Positions 26,897 through 34,985 are shown, counted from the stretch's first letter. The stretch: 64,000 nucleotides of DNA from Stutzerimonas xanthomarina DSM 18231 (GCF_900129835.1 NZ_FQXA01000007.1:1-64000); one strand, 5' to 3'. Numbers and translations are program-made. The notes: a model not told the origin generated them from the letters alone.

Positions 26897-28548
26897 GTGG
26901 CGCCTGGCTCTGGATGCTGGTGTCGCTTGCGCCGCTTTTGGCGGCGACCAGCCTGGCGATCTGGCGCGAGCGCGCCATCGGCTGGCTGTGGCTGGCCTGT
27001 GTTCCGGCGCTGATGTTGGTCGTTCAGCCGATGCCTACGCTGGATCTGCCGATGCTCTGGGAGGGCGTGCGCTGGGGCGCCGATGATGCACTTTCCCGCG
27101 CCTGGCTGGCGTTCACGGCGTTGCTGTGGGGCTGTGCAAGCGTCTTCGCCAGCAGCAGTCAGAGGGATGATTCAAAGCGGCTGCGCTTCTGGACGTTCTG
27201 GCTGGTGGCACTGGCCGGCAATCTGTTGCTGATCATCGCCACTGATGCGCTGAGCTTCTACCTCGGTTTCAGCGCCATGAGCCTCGCTGCCTACGGGTTG
27301 ATCACTCATCAGGGCGGCCCCGGCCCTCGCCGCGCCGGGCGGCTGTACCTGCAGCTGGCGATCTCCGGTGAGATGGCCTTACTGGCCGCTCTGATGCTGC
27401 GCAGCCATGCGGCTGGCGGCGACTTCTCGTTCGCCGCCTGGCAAACGCTGCCCATGGATGGCCTGACGCTGATCCTGTTGCTGGCGGGACTGGGGCTCAA
27501 GGCCGGTTTCTGGCCACTGCACGTCTGGTTGCCTCTGGCCCATCCAGCAGCACCTGCACCGGCCAGCGCGGTGCTGTCCGGGGCGATGCTTAAGGCCGGT
27601 CTGCTGGGCATCTGGCGATGCCTGCCCGAAAGCGATCCGTTGCTGTCCAGCTGGGCGGACGTGCTGCTCGCCATGGGCATCTTCGGTGCCGTCTATCCGG
27701 CACTGCTCGGCCTCGTTGCGGGCAAGGCCAAAGCGGTGCTGGCCTATTCATCGGTCAGTCAGATGGGCTATCTGGTAATGCTGCTGGCCCTCGCCTGGCG
27801 GCATCCCGAGCAACGGCAGGCGATGACCGTCGTGCTGATGCTCTACGGCGTGCATCACGGCCTGGCCAAGGGGGCTCTGTTTCTCGCGGCGGGTTTGATC
27901 CACGCCGGTCACCTACCGCGTATCGGCTGGGCGCTGCTGGCGCTGCCGGCACTGGCAATCGTCGGTTTGCCGCTGACCAGCGGCGGAGCAGTAAAAACGG
28001 CGCTGAAAGAGGTCTGGCATGCCGGTGAGTTCGAAGGCTGGCTGGTCTGGCTGAGCCTCAGCAGCCTGACCACGTCGCTGCTGTTGATCCGCGCGCTGTG
28101 GCTGCTATGCCGGGATGCCCGCGATGCGCCAGTGAACCGCCCACCGTTACCTCAGCTGTTGCCCTGGGCATTGCTCAGCAGTTGCTCGTTACTCTTGCCC
28201 TGGCTGTGGCCCGCCCTGCGCGAGCCGATGCTGCATGGCCTCAATCCAAGCGGCATCTGGGCGGCGTTATGGCCGCTGTTGCTGGCGCTGGGTTTGGCTG
28301 GCTTGGCATGGCACCGCGGCTGGAAGGTTCCGACACGCCTGACGAATCTGCCCAACCCGGCGCTGACGCTCTCGCTACAACTACGACATCTGGTTCTACA
28401 CCCGCCGATCGCTGTGCCAACCGCTCACCCGAATGCCTCGCGCTGGCGACAACGGGAACGCCGCTGGAACCGCTTCTGGAGCATCGGCGCGCTGACCATG
28501 AGCGCCTGGCTGCTGGCCGCTTTGCTGTGGTTGGGTTGGTTGTGGTGA
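26893..28548 (+). CDS. third antiporter-like subunit with altered TM5
   Basis: 551 residues, about 14-15 membrane segments and a basic cytoplasmic tail. It aligns with the other two subunits at LGLKAGFWPLHVWLPLAHPAAPAPASAVLSGAMLK and AYSSVSQMGYLVMLLAL. In the TM5 block, however, where the others have E-x-L-[ST]-L, this protein has FSAMSL, so Ser127 stands where the functional Glu is expected (alignment by eye). Last gene of the operon, coupled by ATGA. Confidence 0.85.
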   Translation: MSGAWLWMLVSLAPLLAATSLAIWRERAIGWLWLACVPALMLVVQPMPTLDLPMLWEGVRWGADDALSRAWLAFTALLWGCASVFASSSQRDDSKRLRFWTFWLVALAGNLLLIIATDALSFYLGFSAMSLAAYGLITHQGGPGPRRAGRLYLQLAISGEMALLAALMLRSHAAGGDFSFAAWQTLPMDGLTLILLLAGLGLKAGFWPLHVWLPLAHPAAPAPASAVLSGAMLKAGLLGIWRCLPESDPLLSSWADVLLAMGIFGAVYPALLGLVAGKAKAVLAYSSVSQMGYLVMLLALAWRHPEQRQAMTVVLMLYGVHHGLAKGALFLAAGLIHAGHLPRIGWALLALPALAIVGLPLTSGGAVKTALKEVWHAGEFEGWLVWLSLSSLTTSLLLIRALWLLCRDARDAPVNRPPLPQLLPWALLSSCSLLLPWLWPALREPMLHGLNPSGIWAALWPLLLALGLAGLAWHRGWKVPTRLTNLPNPALTLSLQLRHLVLHPPIAVPTAHPNASRWRQRERRWNRFWSIGALTMSAWLLAALLWLGWLW

Positions 28549-28641
28549 TTCAGGAATAACGTTTCGGTTAATTTATGTGCCGATGCGAACTGCAGTAGGT
28601 CGGACATGCAGCGCCTATGTCCTAGTAATAATTATTCGATA

Positions 28642-28669
28642 AATTAAAAAGGCGCCAACGGCGCCTTGA
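28642..28669 (-). terminator. rho-independent terminator of the repeat-protein gene
   Basis: Stem AAGGCGCC / GGCGCCTT with loop AAC-like; on the minus strand it is followed by TTTTTAATTT. Lies 15 bases past the stop of the minus-strand gene at 28685 and about 95 bases past the end of the antiporter operon, so it may also help stop that transcript. Confidence 0.8.
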
Positions 28670-28684
28670 ATTGAAGCGTTAACT

Positions 28685-29038
28685 TCAGACCGCGCCGAGT
28701 CCGGTGCGGTCGCTGCCGTCTTCGGCCACCAGCTGCCCAAGCGGAGTACGGTCGAAACCATCATCTGCAACCTGATCACTGATCGGTGTGTGGTCGAAGC
28801 CGTCTTCTGCAATCTGGTCACTGATCGGCGTGAGATCGAAACCATCTTCTGCAAACTGTTCGCCAAGCGGGGTACGATCAAAGCCGTTTTCCGAAACGCT
28901 GCGGTCGGTGATGACGTGCTTCTGTACGGTTTCGGCGCCCTGCGCTTCGCCCAAGATAGGCTGAGGATGGCTTGGTGGGATTGCAAAGGCACTGGACGCG
29001 ATGCTGGCCAGAATCGCACTTGTAAGTAGTTTTTTCAT
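28685..29038 (-). CDS. small secreted protein made of 15-residue repeats
   Basis: 117 residues: a signal peptide (1-19, ending SSAFA) and then, from about residue 46, five consecutive units with the pattern [AV]-x-[DN]-G-F-D-x-T-P-[LI]-x-[DE]-Q (consensus AEDGFDRTPLGEQ), the last one degenerate (AEDGSDRTGLGAV). The mature part is strongly acidic. I recognise no family. Asp/Gly-rich units of constant length suggest a repeated binding loop (metal or surface), which is a guess. AAGGA lies before the ATG and a terminator follows, so the gene is a complete single unit. Confidence 0.8.
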   Translation of the reverse strand: MKKLLTSAILASIASSAFAIPPSHPQPILGEAQGAETVQKHVITDRSVSENGFDRTPLGEQFAEDGFDLTPISDQIAEDGFDHTPISDQVADDGFDRTPLGQLVAEDGSDRTGLGAV

Positions 29039-29216
29039 GAGAATGTCCTTCGGTAGTAGTGGGGTACGGGACCTATGCTACGAGCGAGGGCAAACGGGAC
29101 AAACATGAGCGTATCAATAGTACAAATCGACGAATGTGATATCCCGAAGACAACGTCTTTATTGATTAACTCAGCCAATCATTTAATTTAATTAAACCGA
29201 TAGTTAGTGTCGTCAT

Positions 29217-29870
29217 TTATCTCACGGTTTCGCCTTGGATGGCTGAGCGTACCGGTTGGGGCTTACCGATGGCGGCCATGCTGCGGTCGTGTAAACGCAC
29301 CAGCAGCGTCATAGCGGTGAGGCTGCCGAGCAGTGCGCAGAACATGTCGGCCTGGGTGTCCCACTGATCACCCTGCATGCCGAGAAAGGCTTTGGCCCCC
29401 TGACCAAGCGCAAGGGCCGTCCCCCATTCGACCAGTTCGTAAACGGCGCTGAGCATCATGGCCATGCTCACGCAAACAAACGGCAATAGGTGCTTGCCAT
29501 GAACCCGGTCCTTGCGCACCAGCAGCTCCCGCGCGATCAGCGCAGGCACAACGCCCTGGAAGAAATGCCCAACGCGATCGTAGTGGTTGCGACTGAGGTC
29601 CAGCCAGTCCTGAAGCCAGAAGCCCACCGGCACGCGGGCGAAGGTGTAATGGCCGCCCGCAATCAGTCCCAGCGCCTGGACGGCCAGTAACAGATACAGC
29701 AGGGACGAAAGCGGAAACCGCTGGTGGTTGTACACCAGCGCCGGTAGCAAGAAGGCCACCGGTAAGACTTCCAGCAGCCAGGTGGTGCGGTCGTGCGGAT
29801 TGATCGCGGATACCATCAGCGCAAGTACAACGAGGCAAACCAGGGTTTTGAGCAACAGCGGGCGGTGCAT
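29217..29870 (-). CDS. DUF2238 family membrane protein
   Basis: 217 residues, six predicted membrane segments. DUF2238 features: HYTFARVPVGFWLQDW, NHYDRVGHFFQGVVPALIARE, and the acidic YELVEWGTALALG and GDQWDTQADMFCALLGS blocks. Inner-membrane protein of unknown function (YjdF-like). AGG seven bases before ATG. Confidence 0.88.
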   Translation of the reverse strand: MHRPLLLKTLVCLVVLALMVSAINPHDRTTWLLEVLPVAFLLPALVYNHQRFPLSSLLYLLLAVQALGLIAGGHYTFARVPVGFWLQDWLDLSRNHYDRVGHFFQGVVPALIARELLVRKDRVHGKHLLPFVCVSMAMMLSAVYELVEWGTALALGQGAKAFLGMQGDQWDTQADMFCALLGSLTAMTLLVRLHDRSMAAIGKPQPVRSAIQGETVR

Positions 29871-29975
29871 TCAACCTGCCTTTTCGGAATCGGGTGCCTG
29901 TGCAATGGACCGCGAAACCGGGGCGATGACTGCTGCGAAAGCGCGAAACGCTTCCTTGCTGGCCGCGCGCAGCCG

Positions 29976-30419
29976 TCAGGGCAGGGCTTTTTCGGCGTAG
30001 GTGCGGGTCGCCAGTCCGAGCTGGGCGCGGAAGCTTTCCATGTCGAACATGGTGCAGATCTCGCGGACTTGCAGGCCTGGCGTCAGGGTCCAGAACGCCA
30101 TCGCCGAAATGCTCATGACCTTGTCACTGGGTGGGTAGCCGAGCGCGGGAGTTTCGATGGTGCCGATCAAGGTGCTCCAAGTGACTACCTTATCGCCCTC
30201 AGCTACACACTCCTCGACGACCACTTCGAGCTCGGGCATGGCGGTACGGATCTGGGTCACCATCGCGGCGAACTCGGGGCTGGCCATCGGATGGCCGACG
30301 AAGGAACTCTTGTAGAGGAAATCCTTGCTGTGCAGCTTCTCGGCAAGGGCCAGGTGCCCGCGGTTCCAGCTCAGCTCGATGTGCTGGCGGACCAGCCGTT
30401 TGTTGTCGTCCAGTGACAT
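29976..30419 (-). CDS. ester cyclase / SnoaL-like polyketide cyclase family protein
   Basis: 147 residues of NTF2-like fold. Begins MSLDDNKRLVRQHIELSWNRGHLALAEKLHS; other blocks are FAAMVTQIRTAMPELEVVVEECVAEGDKVVTWSTLIGT and ISAMAFWTLTPGLQVREICTMFD, typical of the SnoaL/ester cyclase family. Predicted cytoplasmic; substrate unknown. The start is placed at 30419 from the family N terminus; an ATG three codons upstream (30428) is possible. Confidence 0.82.
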   Translation of the reverse strand: MSLDDNKRLVRQHIELSWNRGHLALAEKLHSKDFLYKSSFVGHPMASPEFAAMVTQIRTAMPELEVVVEECVAEGDKVVTWSTLIGTIETPALGYPPSDKVMSISAMAFWTLTPGLQVREICTMFDMESFRAQLGLATRTYAEKALP

Positions 30420-30685
30420 CTGTCGCATCCGGTAAGTGATTTGGCCAGGAACTGTAGCAGCCAGTCTTGCTGCTGGCATCCATCGTCAGGGCCCTTCGTC
30501 GGGTCAGTCAGCAGAGCTGGCCTCTCCGATCACCTGCGGCGCCAGAAAATATGCATGGATGTCGGCGAACGGCTGACATTGTAGTTCGGGAGATGTGTCC
30601 GGCTTTCAGCATGCTGATAACGTCAGTCTGTGGTATGCAGGGTGATGCTGGGATTCGCCGACTCAGACGCAACGAGCCGCGATAG

Positions 30686-31111
30686 CTATCGCAGATTTGA
30701 ATCCGTTTTGACGACCATCGCATCCGCTGCCGGCGACTGGCGAGGAGCAGGTGTCGGGGAATCTGCCGGTTCGCTAGACGGATAACTCTGGCGCAGGGGC
30801 GTTTGCTCGTGGCCGTCGATGGTCCAGGTAACGGTCGCCTCGATATGGCTGTCGGGCGCGATACCCAGCCGGTTGTTCAGCGGGCACTGGATTTCAGGCC
30901 CGCTGGTCAGCGAGCCCGATTGGCGACTGCGACTGGTGCCAGCTCCGCCTTGAGATCGCACCTCTAGCTGATAGTTAAGTCGGTGAGCTTCGGCGCTGCT
31001 GAAACACAACCGCAGATTCAAGCGGTCCGCTTCAGGCAGTAGCTCCAGGCGAGCGTCAACCGGCCCAGCGGCGGAGGCTAGCAGCATGGCGGCAAGGGTC
31101 GCTGTGAGCAT
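30686..31111 (-). CDS. csgH: CsgH-like curli assembly chaperone
   Basis: 141 residues with an N-terminal signal peptide. An immunoglobulin-like region (LNLRLCFSSAEAHRLNYQLEVRSQGGAGTSRSRQSG...PEIQCPLNNRLG...VTWTIDGHE) matches the CsgH/CsgC type of periplasmic inhibitor of curlin aggregation, with one cysteine in each half (Cys36 region and IQCPL). It lies 22 bases after the CsgA-like gene as last gene of the curli locus. The C-terminal Pro/Ser tail is extra. No clear ribosome binding site, so it may be translated by coupling. Confidence 0.75.
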   Translation of the reverse strand: MLTATLAAMLLASAAGPVDARLELLPEADRLNLRLCFSSAEAHRLNYQLEVRSQGGAGTSRSRQSGSLTSGPEIQCPLNNRLGIAPDSHIEATVTWTIDGHEQTPLRQSYPSSEPADSPTPAPRQSPAADAMVVKTDSNLR

Positions 31112-31133
31112 AATCGGAGGGCCAAGGTCTGGA

Positions 31134-32060
31134 TCACTGTTGAGTGACGGTGGCCGTGTTGCCGGTTCCCGTCTGCGAAATGACCGCTTTCATAAGCTCA
31201 GCGTTCTGAGTGATAGAGCCCTGGTTTGCCATGCCGACCTGATTGATGCGGGCCTCGTTGTAGCCGGCTAGCTGGTTGATGGCGGCGATGTTGTCATCGC
31301 CGGATTGCACAACGCTGGCCTGGTTGCCATCGAACCATTGCACCAACTCGACGCTATTGGAGTTGCCTGTCGACGAGCCGCGAAAACTGTTGTCTCGACC
31401 GCTCTGCTCGACCGTCAGCAGGTTATTGTCGCCTGCCTGATTGAACTCGACTTCACCAAACCGGTTGTACTGCGAAATCGTCGCGGTGTTCATATTGCCG
31501 TTCTGGGCCAGTTGAATATCGCTGCCATCGCCCTGCTCGATGCTGGCCCTGTTCTCGTCGCCGACCTGATACACAGCTGTCCAATTTCCGTTGTAAAAGC
31601 CGTCTTGGGTCATTACCAGCGAATTGCCGTTGCCAATCTGACGTGCCTCAGCCCGAGCGATACCATTTTGAATGGCCGAAATGGAATTATTATCGCCGAT
31701 GCTGCTGATTTGCAGCTCATTAGTATACCAGTGCTGCTCGACCTCGGCGCGGTTGCCGGTGCCCTGCTGATAAACGTTGGCAGTTGAGAAGCGAGTTTCA
31801 TCGCCTTGGTAGATAGAGGCGTTATTGCTGCCGATCTGCACGATACTGGCCACATTCAGCTCAGCGATAACGCCTTGGTAGATCGCGCCGTTGTTGGCCG
31901 TACCGTTCTGCCGGATCGTGGCCTGGTTGAGCAGCCCGGTTTGGTCGATCGTGGCGTCGTTATCATTGCCGGTCTGTACGAGTTTGGCGTTGTTGTCGGC
32001 ATGTGCGCCAATAGCGACAGACAGCAGAGCGGCTGACGCAAGGAGATGCAAACTGCGCAT
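31134..32060 (-). CDS. csgA: large curlin repeat protein (CsgA-like)
   Basis: 308 residues: a signal peptide (to about 21, ADN) and about twelve curlin-type repeats with the N-x-A-x-I-x-Q pattern and G-[DNS]-x-N turns (for example GNDNDATIDQTG, GDDNIAAINQ, GTGNTATVTQ). E. coli CsgA is about half as long with five repeats. It is the likely major amyloid subunit. Separated by 14 bases from the upstream CsgB-like gene. AAGG before the ATG. Confidence 0.87.
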   Translation of the reverse strand: MRSLHLLASAALLSVAIGAHADNNAKLVQTGNDNDATIDQTGLLNQATIRQNGTANNGAIYQGVIAELNVASIVQIGSNNASIYQGDETRFSTANVYQQGTGNRAEVEQHWYTNELQISSIGDNNSISAIQNGIARAEARQIGNGNSLVMTQDGFYNGNWTAVYQVGDENRASIEQGDGSDIQLAQNGNMNTATISQYNRFGEVEFNQAGDNNLLTVEQSGRDNSFRGSSTGNSNSVELVQWFDGNQASVVQSGDDNIAAINQLAGYNEARINQVGMANQGSITQNAELMKAVISQTGTGNTATVTQQ

Positions 32061-32074
32061 AGCGTTACCTTTTG

Positions 32075-32560
32075 TTAGCGATGCTGGACGATCTGGACCT
32101 GCTGGCCGCTGCCGTACTGGGTAACACTGCTGCTCAAGCCATTGCCGAGCTGTTCGATGCTGGCAGTGTTTTCTGAGCCTATCTGAGCTATCGCGGCCTG
32201 GTTGTCGCTGCCGATCTGGCTGATGTCGGCCAGGTTGCCTTGGCCAATCTGCAGAATGGTTGCTATCTGGTTTTCGCCTTGCTGGAGGACGAAGGCCTGT
32301 TGGTCGCTGCCCTGTTGCACGATGTTCGCCAACTGAGCCGTGCCGGTCTGACTTACATCGGCCAGGTTGTCATTGCCAGTTTGCAGCACCCACGCGACTT
32401 GCATATCAGGCAGTTGCAAGGCGGCGACCGCCGGATTGGCGAGGCTCGATGAGCCTCCCGCAAGATCCCCGTTGTCCATTAGATCGGCCGCATACGCGGC
32501 CTGGCCGGCGAGCAGAGCAGCGGCAAGAAAACCGCGGCGGAATAGGGCTAGACGATCCAT
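32075..32560 (-). CDS. csgB: curlin nucleator (CsgB-like)
   Basis: 161 residues with a signal peptide (to about 24, AYA-A), a linker of about 35 residues and then five or more curlin repeats (GNDNLADVSQTG, GENQIATILQIG, GSDNQAAIAQIG, GSENTASIEQLG), ending VQIVQHR. The order before the larger curlin gene and the basic C terminus suggest CsgB, the cell-bound nucleator. I take the ATG at 32560 because GAGG lies nearby and a signal peptide follows. Confidence 0.85.
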   Translation of the reverse strand: MDRLALFRRGFLAAALLAGQAAYAADLMDNGDLAGGSSSLANPAVAALQLPDMQVAWVLQTGNDNLADVSQTGTAQLANIVQQGSDQQAFVLQQGENQIATILQIGQGNLADISQIGSDNQAAIAQIGSENTASIEQLGNGLSSSVTQYGSGQQVQIVQHR

Positions 32561-32676
32561 GCAGGCACCTCGAAGTTGTGCTCGGATTCTTATCTGCCGA
32601 CGGGATGCTGAACATCCATCGAACGGTGCAAAACAAGCGCTACGTGATGAGCGGGGCGGATTAAGCCTCCGGTAGC

Positions 32677-33099
32677 TCACAGCTCGTCCCGGTCCATGTC
32701 GAAAGTGTCCTGGAGCAGGTTCTGCAGCTTGCTGCGGTTGACCTCTTCCAAGATCAACTGCGCAGCTTGGGTCGCGATATCTTCGATCTCCGCTACGTTG
32801 GGCTGCAGGAATCGCCGATACACGGTGAGTTGTCCGTACTCCACCCAGATCAGACTGCCCCAGCGCGCCGAAGGGCGCTCGCGCACTACCAGATCGGCGT
32901 CGAGGGCGCTGGCGTCCTGCAGTTGGAAGCTCAGGTAGCGGTGGAAGTCATGGCCGAAGCGGGTAATGGTGTTGTCGATGATCAGTCCATTCAGCTCGGC
33001 TTCGCCCTGCGCCTGGCTGAGCGGCTCTTCAGCCTGCACGGGCCCGAGCAGGCTCAGCAGCAACAGGCACAGCGTCAAGCGTGGCACGGCTCGGACCAA
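32677..33099 (-). CDS. csgE: curli secretion specificity factor CsgE
   Basis: 140 residues: signal peptide (about 1-23) and the CsgE domain, recognised by ELNGLIIDNTITRFGHDFHRYLS, LVVRERPSARWGSLIWVEYG and VYRRFLQPN. CsgE caps the CsgG pore from the periplasmic side. The start is uncertain: the frame opens with TTG at 33099, 25 bases inside csgD, and a GTG at 33087 is an alternative. Neither has a strong ribosome binding site, so coupling to csgD translation is likely. Confidence 0.87.
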   Translation of the reverse strand: MVRAVPRLTLCLLLLSLLGPVQAEEPLSQAQGEAELNGLIIDNTITRFGHDFHRYLSFQLQDASALDADLVVRERPSARWGSLIWVEYGQLTVYRRFLQPNVAEIEDIATQAAQLILEEVNRSKLQNLLQDTFDMDRDEL

Positions 33100-33737
33100 T
33101 CCAGTCGGCCGCGCAGAAGAAAGGCCGCCTCGGCCCGGTTGGAGGCACCGATCTTACGCAACAGGTTGTGAATATGGCTCTTGATGGTGTGCGGGCTCAG
33201 GCACAGCTGTTCCGCGATCTCGGCGTTCGACAGACCTTTGCCAGCCAGGCTGAGAATTTCCCGCTCGCGCAGCGTCAGTGACGGCTTGCTGCCGGCGAGT
33301 TGGCGCATGCGCCGCCATTGGCTGAGGAGGCGCTCGGTCAGGACCCGAGGAAGCCAGTCGCCGCCATCCAGTAGCACCTGAATGCCGTCGAGTAGATGCT
33401 CGCGCGTGGCGTGGCTGTAGAACACGCCGCGGATGGCGGGATGTTTCTCGACCAACTGCTCGGCCTGTTCCGGCGCGATATTGACCAGCGCCACGGGCGT
33501 CTGCTGATCAAGCTGATCAAGCAGTGTGGACAGCTGCTCGGCCTGGCTGTTTCCCGCGTCGAGTAGATAGAGATCGGTGCTGCCCGGAACGATTTTCTCG
33601 AGCCGCTCCAGCGCCACTTCCAGCTGAGCCTGCTCTCCAAGAAAGTGCTTGAAGAACAATCCCAGTAGTTCATTACCGGTCAGCAGGGTGACGGTAGGCC
33701 GGTTACGTTCCAGGTGGGTGAAGTCCGCTTCGTCCAT
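33075..33737 (-). CDS. csgD: LuxR-type transcriptional regulator (CsgD-like)
   Basis: 220 residues. A receiver-like N-terminal domain without the usual phospho-site arrangement is followed by a LuxR/FixJ helix-turn-helix at about residues 150-210 (SLTLREREILSLAGKGLSNAEIAEQLCLSPHTIKSHIHNLLRKIGASNRAEA). First gene of the curli locus and overlapping csgE, so it likely controls it as CsgD does in enterics. I chose the ATG at 33737, which has AAGGA seven bases upstream, over the ATG at 33773, which has none. Confidence 0.85.
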   Translation of the reverse strand: MDEADFTHLERNRPTVTLLTGNELLGLFFKHFLGEQAQLEVALERLEKIVPGSTDLYLLDAGNSQAEQLSTLLDQLDQQTPVALVNIAPEQAEQLVEKHPAIRGVFYSHATREHLLDGIQVLLDGGDWLPRVLTERLLSQWRRMRQLAGSKPSLTLREREILSLAGKGLSNAEIAEQLCLSPHTIKSHIHNLLRKIGASNRAEAAFLLRGRLDWSEPCHA

Positions 33738-34213
33738 GTTCAATCCTTGGTCTGGGGTGCCGTTATGCTGCATAGAAAAGTTACTAAACGACCGGCCAGA
33801 AATGACGAAGTTCAGCGTTCACGTCGGGATTAGGCCGGCATCTGCACGCTTAGGATGACAACCCGACGGACGGTTGGAGAAGCCGCTCGGTGGGCTTAAT
33901 GAACGATGGCGAGTCAATCGCCCATTCGATGGAGTCTGCATGGCTCCGTGGCAAGCATGGCCGCTATACGCATTACGTTGTGACAGTTGCTGCGCTGAGC
34001 GTGCGCTTTGCCTGTCTTGTTGCTGCCCGCGTAGGGCGCGCAAACGGCGATGAACGGTCGATGCCCCAGCATGGCGACCAATGGCTGAAGGGCTGCAAGG
34101 CTCGCGCTGCAAGGGTTTCAGCGCTTCTGAAAGAACCTGTCATGCGCTAGGGTGAAATTTATTTCCAGGGCCATTGCCGGAATATATGAACCCTTTGATA
34201 CAGGAGAGCGATC
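33738..34213. promoter_or_regulatory. divergent region between csgD and a small secreted protein gene
   Basis: About 475 bases. Long upstream regions are usual for csgD-type genes. I cannot assign a promoter with confidence. Open frames here (33890-34150 plus, 33819-34112 minus) oppose each other and lack family resemblance. Confidence 0.4.
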
Positions 34214-34540
34214 ATGCAAACGACCAAGCTCGCCGCGCTGACTCTGGCCGGTCTGATGTCTGCCTCTGCTTTTGCTGGCACGTCCGATAACGGCGCCATC
34301 CACGACAAGGACGGTTACGGCTCGAATAGCGCGATGGAAGGCGGCACCCATGACGGCAAAATGGGCAGCACTCATGACGACACCATGATGGATGGAAAAA
34401 CCACCGACGACACCGACCGCACTGGTCTGACAACCGGTACTGGCACCTCTGTTGACGGTGAGCCAGCAGGGCCAGGTACTGAAACAGGCACCGGCGTCGG
34501 CAATACGACTGGCACGGGAAACAGTGCCACTGGCAACTGA
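34214..34540 (+). CDS. small secreted Thr/Gly/Asp-rich protein
   Basis: 108 residues: clear signal peptide (1-21, SASAFA) and a low-complexity mature part, first His/Asp/Met-rich (GGTHDGKMGSTHDDTMMDGK) and then Thr/Gly-rich. CAGGAGAG lies a few bases before the ATG and a strong terminator follows at 34562, so it is a complete single gene. No family recognised. The His/Asp/Met cluster could bind metal ions (guess). Confidence 0.75.
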   Translation: MQTTKLAALTLAGLMSASAFAGTSDNGAIHDKDGYGSNSAMEGGTHDGKMGSTHDDTMMDGKTTDDTDRTGLTTGTGTSVDGEPAGPGTETGTGVGNTTGTGNSATGN

Positions 34541-34561
34541 CATGCCGTTGCAACTATTGAA

Positions 34562-34590
34562 AGAGCCCCGGCGTCGGTCGGGGCTTTTTC
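34562..34590 (+). terminator. rho-independent terminator
   Basis: AGAGCCCCG-(loop)-CGGGGCTTTTTCTT: a seven-base GC stem followed by a T-run, 22 bases after the stop of the small secreted protein gene. Confidence 0.88.
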
Positions 34591-34663
34591 TTGCGCAGTC
34601 ACAGGCGCTCCGCCGTCGCGGCTGACCGCAGGGGCTGCCATTAGCCGGTAATCGGAGAAGGCC

Positions 34664-34954
34664 ATGGCCATACGCATCTGGTTATTCGTTTCGATACTGA
34701 TAACGACGCCGCTGGCAATTGCTGGCGGAACCGGACCAACGCACCCGGAAAAGGCCCGCGAGCACCCGCTGGACTCACGCGAGCCGCGCCAGGATGTGAT
34801 CGAGAATGGCGATGACAGCCAAGCCCAGCCGCGACCTCCAACGCTGGAGGCGCCGCCTGAGGTGCCGCCAGTAACGCCTGTCGAGAGACCGTCGACACCG
34901 GCTCGGCCGGACTCGCCTTCGAACGAAAGCGGCGACCCAGCCTCAGCCAGCTAA
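34664..34954 (+). CDS. small secreted proline-rich protein
   Basis: 96 residues: signal peptide (1-20, TTPLAIAG) and a mature part rich in Pro, Glu and Ser (PPEVPPVTPVERPSTPARPDSPS), probably unstructured. GGAG is found before the ATG. No family recognised. It sits between the Thr/Gly-rich gene and serA and could be envelope related; evidence for expression is only the signal peptide plus ribosome binding site. Confidence 0.6.
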   Translation: MAIRIWLFVSILITTPLAIAGGTGPTHPEKAREHPLDSREPRQDVIENGDDSQAQPRPPTLEAPPEVPPVTPVERPSTPARPDSPSNESGDPASAS

Positions 34955-34985
34955 TCAAACGCTGCATACCCAATCAACTCAAGCG

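Noticed and set aside
31134-32560. CRISPR-like or satellite repeats in the curlin genes
   Set aside because: The periodic DNA is explained by protein-level curlin repeats; units vary in sequence and there are no spacers.
33890-34150. 86-codon plus-strand frame upstream of the small secreted protein
   Set aside because: No ribosome binding site, no family match, opposing frame of similar length; treated as intergenic.
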